A stretch of 64,000 bases of DNA from Allacma fusca (GCA_947179485.1 CAMXBY010000008.1:93535-157534); one strand, 5' to 3'. Shown: positions 24,362 through 34,121, counted from the stretch's first letter. Made by a program: numbers and translations. Notes: generated by a model from the sequence alone, not told the origin.

Positions 24362-25872
24362 ATTAAGAATGACTTCTTTATGAGTTGCTAATGTCCGCCT
24401 TTTCCATTCGGATTACAATCGGAACGATATCGCAAAATCTCCAGTTAGCGACAGAGCTGCGAAGCATTTCTGAAAGGCGCCATCTGTCTGATTATGGAAT
24501 CAACTACGATCAATAATATTGTAGGGTCACACATTCATTATTCACATAACACAAACAATATGTACATTTTTATAATTAGACAAATAGATTTATATGCATA
24601 AAAATTTAAAAGTATAAAAGTTAATGAAGCAGCAATTCGTCCTTCTACCATCCCCTGCACATTTGATTTACTTCTCCGGACCCAGTAGTACACGTCCACT
24701 ATTGGTTCCTTCCAAACTAATTTTCCACGTTAACCTTATGCATTGCATCGTGAATTGTTTTGTAGGTATAATACACAAAATACAAAATATAATACCTACT
24801 TTATCGATGTGGACCTTTGAATGTCGCAGGTGGTTGAAATGAATTCCAAATTCCCTCAACGTATTGCAAATGGTAACTGAAACAACAAAGAAGTGTGCAC
24901 ATTATAATTATTTTTAAAACCTAATTTTACTTCCAATTTAATATATTAATAGTGAAAGTAAAACTGCACTCAATACATTAAAATAAACAATCCGACATAT
25001 TGGACTTATAAGTCCTTAATTAAGAGAGTAAACTGCTTTATATAAAGTCTTTTGACGAACTCTTCACCAGAAATATTGTATGCTTGAAGCAATATATAAT
25101 AATACTCGCAACATCTTTGCATTTCTGTAATAGATTTTTTTAGTAATCGATAGACGATCACTCGATGAAAGAGATGGGTTGAGAAGGAGAAAAACTGAAC
25201 TTGGATGGGTGTGTATTTGAGCGGAAGAATTGAAGAACTGCGTTGGCTAGAAATCCATCTTCACTGATTCTTCTGGACCGGCGTATCTATCTGTGGAAAG
25301 GAACGGAAAATAAATAACGCACTCTCGAAGTCATTACTGAAACTGAATGGTGGGTCTTTGCAAAAGGTGAGGAGGGCTAAATGGAAAGGGATTATTTATC
25401 CTGATGCAATTTAATGCATCGGTTTGATTAATATTCCATGGTCGAGCAAGAAAAGTGCACACCTGAACAGCTCAATGACAAATCTTTGTTTGGATTGCAC
25501 TGAGAACGGCTGTGTAAGAATTTTTGGTTGAAATTTTTTCTGTGATTGTATTTTGAATTTTTGCATACCGTTTGCTTCTGTTTAATATTGTATGCAAGAA
25601 TAAACTGCTGACCATAGTCAGCGGAAGCAGAAAGCATAGTGAACAGAGGTTGTAGATTAGGAATTGGGAGCCTGTGTTAAAAAGAAGATGAGACAGGATG
25701 GAATGGACCTCACTCAATTATTGAAAAAAACCTTGCAAGGATGCAACCCTTCCTAGAAATTCCAGGAGCTTCGAGAGCTGGTCGAGCATCGGGACACGGA
25801 TATTCGATGGTACTGAAAATGGGATTTGTTCGTTTGTTTGTGGAGAGTGATTGGGGGAAGTGTAATATCAGC
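24362..25872. other. Intergenic region without a supported gene
   Basis: Short frames on both strands (for example 24624-24842 plus, 25428-25717 minus) lack recognisable motifs and overlap each other. I see no transposon ends or tandem repeats here. Confidence 0.5.
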
Positions 25873-25989
25873 CATGTTGAAATAATTGGAATACGTGGAT
25901 ATTGCTTAGAATCAATTATTTTTCAAACAGTGTTCATCTTTAGGGCTTAATTATGACTATGTTATTCTTGTTGAATGTAGTATTTATAT
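25873..25989 (-). repeat. Dispersed repeat shared with the 6.66-kb units
   Basis: The reverse complement of this segment matches about 47475-47604 and its two tandem counterparts. Shared stretches include GGAATACGTGGATATTGCTT and GGGCTTAATTATGACTATGT (the latter as read here, with small changes in the units). A block of about 14 bp (GTTCGAAAGCTTGG in the unit) is missing here. In both places the repeat runs directly into an ATG (CAACATGG), followed here by a 41-codon minus-strand frame. It may be a retroposed 5' region or a short interspersed element; the CTGAAGATGA..GAAAGC block resembles motifs seen near Penelope-like elements, which is only a guess. Confidence 0.65.
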
Positions 25990-26078
25990 AATTTTTATTC
26001 TAATTTAAAAGGTGGAAGTATCTTTTGTAAAGTTAATCATATTTGTTGAAATTGGAGTGAACTGGATCTCTTTTGAGA

Positions 26079-26211
26079 ATGTCGGACTCGGAAGAGAATG
26101 AAAGCTCAATTTGAAATCAACCAGAAGAGGAACTAAACTTTGGCCTGAAGTTCCAAGTGCATTTTCAAAAGGAAAAGGAAAATTTATCCAAAGTGGTTGG
26201 TGTAGTTTCTG
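26079..26211 (+). pseudogene. Candidate first exon with one in-frame stop
   Basis: From ATG at 26079 the frame reads MSDSEENESSI, then TGA at 26112-26114, then NQPEEELNFGLKFQVHFQKE and on to VVGVVS. It ends at a good 5' splice site (TCTG|GTAAGATTTT, donor at 26212). Acidic, Ser/Glu-rich composition on both sides of the stop and the splice signal make a real exon likely. No downstream exon is recognised before the LTR element at 26731, which may have separated it. The function is unknown. Confidence 0.4.
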
Positions 26212-26730
26212 GTAAGATTTTATAGTATTGATTTCAGGAATTAGGCTTCTTTGTTGTTACATTTATAAAGCAATTAAATGTGCCGAGTAAGGATTTTGAA
26301 TTCGGTTTAAACAGATTCGGCAAAAATCTTGTTCCGAGAATGAAAACTGGCAACAAAAAATATCATTCATATTTAAAAATAGAAAATTCACAGTGAGTTA
26401 AATCCTGACTCCGACTGGGAGTACATCATGCTTCCACTACACTCCATTATAATGAAGGAAATTGCGTCGGATTTAATTTCTGTTGAAATAATTTCTATTT
26501 GTGTCTACGGCCCTATTGAAGTTAGGTAAATCGACTTTCCTCAAGGTAATAGATAGCGTCATATTTCAAGCGACACAATTACTATTATTATGTACGTCCA
26601 GATGAGTGACCAAATAGACTCCTGGCCGCTATCAGGATCGCATCATTCTACAGACCCGCCAGAGCAGTTCGTGTGGAAACCGGGTTGTTAGACGAAAGCA
26701 GTTCTTAATTGGCATTGGATTGTGTGGGAG

Positions 26731-26974
26731 TGAGAGTTACTGTCTTTTAGTAACTCTCCAACTTAATAATAATAACTTAAATAATAATTAGATAATTGTA
26801 GAAATATATGGAGTCGGGAAATGCCGAAATAAAGGGGAGCGTGCTCTGATGCGATCGTCCTGCTTCATTTTTCAATAACCAACTGACTACCTTTATTCAC
26901 ATTAAACTTATGGAGCCACTGTCAGTCGGGGCTCACCTACACATTAGTTTAAGTGAGGGGAGCCAACCCTCACA
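26731..26974 (-). repeat. 3' LTR of the gypsy element
   Basis: On the minus strand it begins TGTGAGGGTTGGCTCCCCTC and ends AACTCTCA, the expected TG..CA termini. An AATAAAGG motif lies inside as a possible polyadenylation signal. It is nearly identical to 31266-31509; I saw differences near 26854, 26873 and 26938. Confidence 0.95.
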
Positions 26975-26992
26975 TCTTCCCCCCACCACCAC
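26975..26992 (-). other. Polypurine tract of the gypsy element
   Basis: Read on the minus strand, GTGGTGGTGGGGGGAAGA sits immediately upstream of the 3' LTR. This G/A-rich run in this exact position is the expected plus-strand primer of an LTR retrotransposon. Confidence 0.8.
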
Positions 26993-27594
26993 TTTCACTG
27001 TCCCAGTGAAAGCTCGTAGGGGAAAGTGTGGGAAAGGCTAACCAAAATTGGTTAATATTCAATGGGGCGTATGTCAACAAAAAAATAAACATTATAACAT
27101 AGAAAGAAATATTATGAGTACATTGCACATCGAATAACACATCGCACTCAAAAATACACATTCATCATTGGTAGTGCCTGGAACCAAAAAAAATGCTGGG
27201 AAGTGTTGGGAATCCGAACGCTCGAGTCCAAGGAGAACCTCTCACATCTTCGTGGATTCGGCCATAACCTGGGATCCTCAAAAAAAAGAATAATCAATTA
27301 TGAATAATTAATAGCCCCCAACGCACATCCTCCACACCCTAAAAAAAATTTCGGAGAGAAGGAGAGTGAGAGGAGTGGGAGAAAATATAAAGGGAAGGTC
27401 CACCGCTTGAGTGGGCCGTACGTTCAATCAGAGTCAAAGATAGGCTCACATTACTCCTGAGGTTGACCTGCAGGAGTGAAAATTAAAGCATAATTAGTTA
27501 TTTCCTTAGGACTCGATCGTCGCACGGGACCTTTGTCCTCGGCGGGAGTAATCGGAGACTCCTGTAAAGAAGAGAGGTCATGAACATTAGTGTT
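26993..27594 (-). other. 3' non-coding interior of the gypsy element
   Basis: About 600 bp between the end of the pol tail and the polypurine tract. There is no env-like open frame. Short frames on both strands have no signal peptide or membrane pattern that I trust. Confidence 0.6.
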
Positions 27595-29076
27595 TTATTC
27601 AAAATTAGATTTAGACAAGTTATGTGTGGATGAGTGAAATACTCTCGAGGGTATAATCTCGGAGGATTCGAGATGCCCGGACAGTCCATGGGATGCCGTG
27701 AACATTTCGGAGCTCACGTGAGTCTCCGGAATGTTCGAAGACCGATCAGGTGAGTGTGTCGGAGGCGATCTCCGGGAATTACCAGGTGAGGTAAATTCAA
27801 AGGGTTGGAAATACATGGCCGGGACTGGGACAACCTGCTCAAGTTGTTTAAGAAGAACTTCACAATCAGTAGGGCCTGTTTGTATGATTTTGTAATCAAT
27901 ACTCGCAGGAAAGGGATAGTCATTTGTAGAGACAGTGGGAGTGGGACCCGGTTGATTGGGGTCAGCGAAGTAAAGTTCTTCGGCACTCCGGTTAAAAACC
28001 GGAGGGGTATAATGGACCGCCTTAAAACTAATACGACCAGGGGTCACGGACCTGACCGGAGGTTTCGCTGCTGTGGCACCGGGAAATGGCGGAGCCATTA
28101 TATTTTGGACGCAAGTAGCTGAGACATTGGGAAAGCGAAAGGATGTCGTCTCAGTTGTAATAGGCGTAGCCCGAACCTGAGGAGGGGATTTATCGGGAAA
28201 TCCTACCGGAGAGTTGGGCGATAAAAACGGAGGCTGGTCCGGACCGCCATTCGTGTTGCGGTTAGTTACAAGAAGTGACTCGTCTGTCAACTGTGGAGCA
28301 CTGGTGGGGCAAGGAATGTGTATTTCCTCAGTCCGCTCAATAACAGTGTCTGGAGACGGTAGGTTGAGGGTAGTCAAGGGAAGTGAGGCACCTACCTGTA
28401 AAAAAGGTTTAGGCGTCCCTCCGAGCATATTATAGAAATTAGTGATGTTGTATACAGGTGTAGGATTACCTGTAAGGATAGGTACGGAATTAGTAGTAGG
28501 AGTGGTCTCAACCGTTTCTGACTGCCGTCTCGAACGCTGGCGAGTTACTATAGGAGAGCGAACTGTCGTCGCATTTGTCGAGTGGGGAGGTAAATACTCA
28601 CCCTCCGAAGAGTGGTGGGTTAGTTCCCCTGACGGGGTACCCGAACCGTCGGAACTCCTGGCACTATTATAAAAGGTACGAGACCGGATTGGTGAGTCGT
28701 ATCCGGAGTCTTGGCTGTCACCGTATTGAGAAAGGACGTCTTTGACTACGGGTGCATACTGGGGTTGTTCCCTAATAATAGTACGCTCGGATGATCTGTG
28801 AGGATGGAACTCGGCCAGAGTTTTGTGTACAAATATATCATCATACTGTCCTCGCCAAGCCACCGGAGCAAGGTACGGCTTCAGCCGATGAGAGGTGACA
28901 TTTCTTTGGGTGTGGGCCCGACGATTGTTGCCACGATAAGCTACCGAGAAAGAAGTTTTTCCGCGTACCTGGACAATCTGGTAGGGGCCGATCCATCGTA
29001 GGTCAAGTCCCGAAGATTGGGTATCCTGAACCCAAACCTTATATATTATACAACCAAGTACCTTTTTATTTCTAAG
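27595..29076 (-). CDS. pol: Integrase GPY/F module plus long disordered C-terminal tail (partial pol)
   Basis: The frame is open from just below a TAA at 29077-29079 to the stop at 27595, nearly 500 codons. After about 12 codons it reads KVWVQDTQSSGLDLRWIGPY, with the GPY/F signature, then VTSHRLKPYL. The GPY/F module follows the catalytic core in many Ty3/gypsy integrases and binds nucleic acid or aids multimer formation. It is followed by about 420 residues rich in Pro, Ser and Thr (for example RSPPTHSPDRSS) with no folded domain that I recognise. The tail stays open over its full length although the rest of pol is damaged. The catalytic core lies in another frame just upstream (29046-29501). 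Confidence 0.8.
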   Translation of the reverse strand, partial: LRNKKVLGCIIYKVWVQDTQSSGLDLRWIGPYQIVQVRGKTSFSVAYRGNNRRAHTQRNVTSHRLKPYLAPVAWRGQYDDIFVHKTLAEFHPHRSSERTIIREQPQYAPVVKDVLSQYGDSQDSGYDSPIRSRTFYNSARSSDGSGTPSGELTHHSSEGEYLPPHSTNATTVRSPIVTRQRSRRQSETVETTPTTNSVPILTGNPTPVYNITNFYNMLGGTPKPFLQVGASLPLTTLNLPSPDTVIERTEEIHIPCPTSAPQLTDESLLVTNRNTNGGPDQPPFLSPNSPVGFPDKSPPQVRATPITTETTSFRFPNVSATCVQNIMAPPFPGATAAKPPVRSVTPGRISFKAVHYTPPVFNRSAEELYFADPNQPGPTPTVSTNDYPFPASIDYKIIQTGPTDCEVLLKQLEQVVPVPAMYFQPFEFTSPGNSRRSPPTHSPDRSSNIPETHVSSEMFTASHGLSGHLESSEIIPSRVFHSSTHNLSKSNFE

Positions 29077-29585
29077 TTATTACGTTCTACATTCCCGTTT
29101 GACTCGGGATGATGTGGCATAATACGGATATGGTGAACGCCTTTCTTTCTTAGGTACACGGTAAATACCTTACCGGTAAAATGGGGGCCATTGTCGGAGA
29201 CAATTTGGGGTATCACTCCAATCTGCTCAAAGATTAATTTTTTGAGCAAACGTACGGAGTCTTCCGCGGTAGCAGTAGGAGTGGATGCTGCCCATGCGAA
29301 CCTACTGGTGTGGTCGATGGCCACGAAAATATATCGGTTACCTGACCTGGACGGAATGAGGGGCCCAGCGTAGTCGACGGCTACCCGAGTAAAAATATTG
29401 CCAGGAGGCGGGACAATTTTCATGTGCTGGTTTGAGGTAAGGCATGTGGGAATAGCCCTAAGCGCCATTCGTGCGCATTTGCACAAGAATTGTTTGGGCA
29501 AAATATAAGGGTTGGATAAATATCCATTACCTAAAGAGGGAGACGATGGCCGGGGGTTCTCGTCGGAAATTGTATTTAAATTAGT
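29046..29585 (-). CDS. pol: Integrase catalytic core (partial pol, frameshifted)
   Basis: The frame is open from about 29585 to the TAA at 29046 and contains an rve-type integrase core. Asp sits in VAVDYAGPL, Asp in IVSDNGPHFT, and Glu in NGNVERNN, with exactly 35 residues between the last two. The region before the core has the short CKCARMALRAIPTC block, which looks like the tail of the zinc-binding domain with its His pair missing. The frame ends about 20 codons too early, and the GPY/F module resumes in a different frame within about 30 bp, so a deletion or indel at about 29045-29080 broke the protein. Upstream it is in the same frame as the gag-side ORF, separated by one TGA. Confidence 0.88.
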   Translation of the reverse strand, partial: TNLNTISDENPRPSSPSLGNGYLSNPYILPKQFLCKCARMALRAIPTCLTSNQHMKIVPPPGNIFTRVAVDYAGPLIPSRSGNRYIFVAIDHTSRFAWAASTPTATAEDSVRLLKKLIFEQIGVIPQIVSDNGPHFTGKVFTVYLRKKGVHHIRIMPHHPESNGNVERNNLEIKRYLVV

Positions 29586-29972
29586 TCAATTCTTAGGTAC
29601 CTCTGCAGGAAGAACCGGAGTTACCTGAGGTTTGGGTTTTTTAGTCGAAATTACCGGTGGGAGAACGGGTGTCACCACGGGTAATTTAGTTGTAATTAAG
29701 TTAGGTGTAGGAGTGATCTCGGCACTCCTAGGAGTTGCACAGTTGGGAGTGAATCCCTTAGGTGACCGTACTACCTTAGGAGAATTAGAGGATTCAGGCT
29801 GATTCGACAGACTGAGTTCTCTAATTCTCTGCTGAATTAGAGGGGAAATCTTATGAGGCTGCTTGGTCTGAACGTCCCCGCACGTCAGACCTAGCAGTTT
29901 CCCTGGTTGTTGGTTGGTTGGGGCTGGGAAGGACCAGCGGCCGCATTGTGTTGTGGGCTCGGTGGTGCCCAA
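29586..29972 (-). CDS. Gag/pol junction fragment, Pro-rich (partial)
   Basis: A 128-codon minus-strand frame ends at TGA (29586-29588) and continues in the same frame into the integrase ORF. It contains HKISPLIQQRIRELSLSNQP and a Pro/Thr/Lys-rich end with two PVTPVLP-type repeats. No protease DTG/DSG motif or reverse transcriptase YXDD motif is present. It appears to be the stretch left after protease, RT and RNase H were deleted, now joined to the integrase with only a stop codon between. Confidence 0.55.
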   Translation of the reverse strand: MGTTEPTTQCGRWSFPAPTNQQPGKLLGLTCGDVQTKQPHKISPLIQQRIRELSLSNQPESSNSPKVVRSPKGFTPNCATPRSAEITPTPNLITTKLPVVTPVLPPVISTKKPKPQVTPVLPAEVPKN

Positions 29973-30203
29973 GAGCCTTGTTGGGGTGGCGGCTGCTGTG
30001 GAACCGACGTCTGAACGGGCCTATACTGTTGACCGTCCCAATAAAATAGAGGAGGGCTGACAACCGGATGGGAGGGATAGCTATAGTTGTAATTACCCGG
30101 AGGAGTGTAATAACCAGAGTTACCGTTCGGAGGGAACTGATCCTGAAGACGAAAATTCCCACGTTGGTTACGGGAGCCACCGTTGTTGTTGTTTGCTTGA
30201 GGA
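29891..30203 (-). CDS. gag: Gag-like C-terminal fragment (Asn/Gln/Pro/Tyr-rich)
   Basis: A minus-strand frame open from about 30203 to the TAG at 29891-29893 encodes a low-complexity segment with ANNNNGGSRNQRGNF, NSGYYTPPGNYNYSYP and PQQPPPQQGSWAPP. This composition and its place upstream of the pol remnants fit the C-terminal part of a Gag. I see no CCHC zinc knuckle. It overlaps the next fragment in another frame, as expected if Gag and Pol were once joined by frameshifting, but it has no start and may be truncated at its 5' end. Confidence 0.5.
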
Positions 30204-30239
30204 TGTCAAAGAAACTGACGACCGCTCAGTGAGAGGTAG

Positions 30240-31200
30240 TTGAAAAATGTCGGGAAAAACCTAAATACTAAATGTAATTAATTAAGTTTAGAACAGAAAT
30301 AATGGATAAGTACTCACACAACTTCGGGAAACGCCAGGGAATTGGTGGGCACCGGGACTGTAAAAATCCGGACCCTCCGTAGGAGCATTGCCTCACTGAC
30401 GTCGTATGGATCCTCCGGGTAAATTTCCGTATGTCAAGTGCTCACCAATAATGTGAGGACCACGCCGTAAGGATGAAAAATGGCGGAAGATACCTAAACA
30501 CTAAATTGGGATAATTAGGTCAGTTAATGAAAGAACGGAGGATAACTCACACAATTCTGTGGAAATCCGGAGACCGGTGGACTCCAGTACGGAAGAAGCG
30601 GGAACCTCCGGTGGAAGAAAAGTGTCACTGAAAAGGTCGGAGGTATTTGCTGGCAATAACTTCCGTATGTCACTTGCACATCAAGGATGGGAGGACCACG
30701 TGGAGAGTGTAGAAAATGCCGGAAAAAACCTAGACACTAAATGGTAATAATGAAATTAATTAAGGGACGATCGGAGGATGACTCACGCAATTCTGTGGAA
30801 TTCCGGAGACTGGTGGACAGCAGTACGGAAGAATCGGGAACCTCCGATGGGCCGAACTGTCCTCTGAGAGATCGTAAGGATGTGCCGGGGAAATTTCCGT
30901 ATGTCACTTGCACAATAATGATGTGAGGGCCACGCCGTAAGTGTAAAAAAACGCCGGAAATTTTCTAGACACTAAAGTATAATAATTAGATTAATTAATT
31001 AAGGATCGGAGGAAGACTTACGGAATCCTGGGTAAATCCGGGGAAGGGGTGTACTCCGAGAATCTTCAGAATCTGCCACCTCCGTCCAGTGGATGAAAAC
31101 CTGAGATCCGCACGCAGGGGAGTCCACGATATGTTACTTGTACAGGGACAAATGGAGGACCGCGTGGCTCCCAAAAATCCGTCGGTTTTCGAGTAATAAT
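30240..31200 (-). repeat. About 234-bp tandem repeats in the gypsy leader (four copies)
   Basis: TTCCGTATGTCACTTGCACA-like segments occur near 30427, 30661, 30897 and 31128, roughly 234 bp apart. Each unit also carries CACTAAAT..TAAT, GATCGGAGGA..ACTCAC, ATTCTGTGGAA.TCCGGAGAC and GGGAACCTCCG blocks. Copies are clearly diverged from one another. They lie between the 5' LTR and Gag, where leader repeats are known in some LTR elements. No long frame runs through them. Confidence 0.8.
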
Positions 31201-31246
31201 AATGGGGGAAAACTTGGCAAAAAGTGAGCTCGGAGAGGAGGAAAAG

Positions 31247-31265
31247 CCTCGCAACCTCCACCAAA
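31247..31265 (-). other. Candidate tRNA primer binding site
   Basis: Immediately downstream of the 5' LTR on the minus strand the sequence is TTTGGTGGAGGTTGCGAGGC. A TGG two bases after the LTR is the usual start of a primer binding site (complement of a tRNA CCA end). I cannot say which tRNA it matches. Confidence 0.45.
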
Positions 31266-31509
31266 TGAGAGTTACTGTCTTTTAGTAACTCTCCAACTTA
31301 ATAATAATAACTTAAATAATAATTAGATAATTGTAGAAATATATGGAGTCGGGAAATGCCGAAATAAAGGGGAGCGTGCTCTGATGCGACCGTCCTGCTT
31401 CATTTTCCAATAACCAACTGACTACCTTTATTCACATTAAACTTATGGAGCCACTGTCAGTCGGGGCTCACCAACACATTAGTTTAAGTGAGGGGAGCCA
31501 ACCCTCACA
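31266..31509 (-). repeat. 5' LTR of the gypsy element
   Basis: This is the mate of 26731-26974, with the same 244-bp length and TG..CA ends. It should carry the promoter; I see no clear TATA box. The flank to its right (GCGGATATGT) does not match the flank left of the other LTR (GTGTGGGAG). Confidence 0.95.
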
Positions 31510-32025
31510 GGCGGATATGTGTGAATCGTGTTCTGTGCCTCGTTATTGAGAGATTAGGAAGTTCCACGAGGATTTCCGGATTTTGAATACTCGTTCTTGG
31601 TCGGTTGCTAGTAAAGTTTGGGAGGCAGTAAAAGAATTAACGGTTCGAGGCTCTCCGTTCCTTGGAGATGAAGATTCTGTTGGCATCGTTTCCTAATTTG
31701 AAGTATCTCTCAGAAAATGTGTCCGCAATTTTTAATATCACAGAATAGCCTAGCCTAGCGTTTGGAAGCAAGAACCGATTACTTTATTTAAGGCGACTTT
31801 GGTTACCGTCGTTTATTCGAGTGATGATTATTTAGCCTATTTCTAAATTCATAAGACAAAAATGGATTAATTCAGATTATTTGTTTTTGGTGTAGATATT
31901 TTTTGAAGTTGTGTGGGATGATACCTAGAAACTTGGATTTCACAAAGCCAGCTTCAGAATATAAAATATTCCGCGAGAATTGTCAACGGTCATAATTTGT
32001 AGCGTTTACATGTCTTGAAGTCTGC
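31510..32025. other. Spacer without a supported gene
   Basis: AT-rich sequence between two mobile elements. No open frame, tandem repeat or transposon terminus that I can support. Confidence 0.5.
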
Positions 32026-32033
32026 ACTTATTA

Positions 32034-32338
32034 GTGATGCCAATGGTCTGGTCCGGACCATTTATAATGGTCCGTTATTGGTCTGGTCCGGTCAGATGCA
32101 ATTGGTCCAGTATCCGCACCAGACCAGACCAAAGGACCATGGTCATAATCTTTCGGAAAATGACAAATTTATGGATTCACGAAATCCCATGTAATGTTTA
32201 AAATTGCCACTTTAAGCGATAAAAACAAAATTTCACTTAATAAAGCTTGATTATTTAATTACTATTAATGGTATTCTGGAGCATGTTACGGACCATGGTC
32301 TTTGGTCTGGTCCGAAAAAATGGACCAGACCAATACAT
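32034..32338. mobile_element. hAT-like MITE with GGTCTGGTCC termini
   Basis: The left end carries AATGGTCTGGTCCGGACC, and the right end is the inverse (GGACCAGACCAATACAT). GGTCTGGTCC and GGACCAGACC recur several times inside. It is flanked by ACTTATTA (32026-32033) and ACTTACTA (32339-32346), a likely 8-bp target duplication with one change, which points to hAT. It is about 305 bp with no coding capacity. A relative with the same left end lies at 62292-63364 and is interrupted by another transposon. Confidence 0.68.
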
Positions 32339-32346
32339 ACTTACTA

Positions 32347-33040
32347 GGAATAGGTAAAGCCAGAAATGTCCGGCCTTCGAAGCTAGCCTTCAAGGAAGAC
32401 TTTATTGAAGGCGGCTGACCGATATTTCAGCTCAGAAAAGGAAATGGAAGGTAGGCTGAATTTTTACCCGAAGGACGAGGAAAGACTTCATAAAAAATTT
32501 CTAAGATGGTAGTCGAAGGAAGGACGTGTTATAAGTAGCCTTCGAATGTATTAAAGGCTTCATGCTGATGATGCATAAAATACAACGCACAAGAGTATTC
32601 CGTGGTTTTTTATATTACAGTTTGCACAGTACATGGTATTCGGGAATGTAAAAAACCGTGGAATATTTAGAAGCGGTATAACAAGCATTTCATCGAAAAT
32701 AACTAACTTCTTTAATATAATCCACGGTTTTTTACACAACTGAATAAATCTTAAAATGAAATCACAGGGTCTACTCTTTTGTTTGTCGAGATCTGGCATC
32801 TGTGGGGTTAGGTAATGTTTGAAGGAGTTCACATCTATGTAAAAGAAAACAATTGTGTAAATAAAAGTCCAGAAATAAAAGTCCAGACGGAATTCGAAGG
32901 TGACCTCATCTGACAAGTTCTGAAGTATACTTCAGAACTTGTCACTTCAACTTGTCACTTTTTAAAAAAGGTGGAAAGTAGCTAGCTACTTTCAGTAAGT
33001 ACTTACAGACGACCTTACTAATACATTAAAGGCATGTCGG
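32347..33040. other. Spacer with CCTTCGAAGG-rich inverted motifs
   Basis: Between about 32360 and 32560 the motifs GGCCTTCGAAGC, AGCCTTCAAGGAAG and AGCCTTCGAATG recur in both orientations. A similar opening (CCAGAGATGTTCAGCCTTCC) occurs at about 22910, so a small MITE family may be present at both sites. Its ends are not fixed. The 118-codon minus frame at 32560-32916 has no recognised motif. Confidence 0.35.
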
Positions 33041-33224
33041 TACATTACTCACTACATTGATTTCCTTGTAAAATTTGAGCCGTCTCGTCGCCAAAATACA
33101 CCTTCGAGTTTATTATCTCCACTATTCTAGTTCTCGACTCCTCACGATACGCGTGAAAATGCCGAAACTCAGCAAAATGAAGAGTCACACGACCTTCGGC
33201 TTCAAAGCATGCACCCCAATAAAA

Positions 33225-33600
33225 CCTATACTGCCCAACCGATTTCAATGAAAATGGTCTCATTGAACTCAGCATGAAGAATTGTAGTTGCGGTGGCACA
33301 TCTCGAAAAACCGCCAAATATCCCTCCCCGACGAAATTGCATGTAACCAGCCCCAGCTAAGAGAATTGCAATGTATCCTAATAAAACCTAAACTTCCCAA
33401 CCGATTTCAATGAAAATGGCCTCATTGAACTCAACATGAAGAGTTCTGGTGGTACACCTCGAAAAACCGCCAAATATCCCTCCCCGACGAAATTTCATGT
33501 AACGAGCCCCAACTGAGAGAATTTCAATATATCCTAATAAAATTTTGAGTTCCCAACCGATTTCAATAAAAATGGTCTCGTTGAACTCATCATCATGTAC
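33225..33600. repeat. About 160-bp tandem repeat, 2.3 copies
   Basis: CCCAACCGATTTCAATGAAA recurs at 33234, 33396 and (one base changed) 33552. Between them CCGCCAAATATCCCTCCCCG is repeated near 33310 and 33470. The copies are roughly 90 percent alike by eye. Minus-strand open frames across it repeat an SMRPFSLKSVG-like peptide; whether they are coding is unclear. Confidence 0.75.
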
Positions 33601-34121
33601 CACCACATCTCTTTATTCTGACTATATATAAAATATATACAAGTTTCCGTTATTGCAATTTTTGAGTTCGCCGAGTAAATTACGGGATCATTATGGTTCA
33701 ACCAGAAAATGGTCCCAATCTCTCGCAAATGGTGCTAATCCTTTCATATCCACAACGCTGTAATTTGATGGTAAATTGATGGATTAAATTGAACTCACTC
33801 TAGATACTCTAGAATGCTAAAACAATAGGAAACTATTATCAATAATACTTTCTGCCATTACAGTTGCCGATGCATTTCACATAAACGATATTTCTGTTTT
33901 TTGAAAAAATTAATTCCAAAATGAAAAATTGAACTAGCATAGTCCTACAATAGGGAAACTGTTAGGTAGTCCTTGCTGCAAATTTTTCACCAGACGTATA
34001 TCCTGTGTCAAGTGGAGTGAACAGCAGTTAATTTAATTGTTCTTTTTAAGACTTGTTAAGATACGTTTTTCACTATAAGTATATTCTTCTAAGAGTATGT
34101 AGTGATTACAAACCAAGAAGA

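Larger units (their letters stand above)
26731..31509 (-). mobile_element. Ty3/gypsy LTR retrotransposon, internally deleted
   Basis: Two 244-bp direct repeats (26731-26974 and 31266-31509) bound a 4.3-kb interior that reads on the minus strand. The order from its 5' end is: LTR, long leader with tandem repeats, Gag-like C-terminus, integrase core, GPY/F module, long C-terminal tail, polypurine tract, LTR. Integrase with a D,D-35-E motif and a GPY/F module places it in Ty3/gypsy (Metaviridae-type). Protease, reverse transcriptase and RNase H are missing, and the integrase is frameshifted, so it cannot move on its own. The LTRs differ at only about three positions by eye, implying a recent insertion. 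I see no target-site duplication in the flanks. Confidence 0.93.

Noticed and set aside
27805-29001. Plus-strand frames opposite the gypsy pol tail
   Set aside because: These are antisense shadows of the long minus-strand frame and have no recognisable motifs.
30559-30926. Plus-strand frames in the gypsy leader
   Set aside because: They follow the 234-bp leader repeats, are antisense to the element, and differ between repeat copies.
32560-32916. 118-codon minus frame as a gene
   Set aside because: Composition is rich in Phe, Ile and Tyr from AT-rich DNA, no motif is visible, and it overlaps the CCTTCGAAGG inverted-repeat region.
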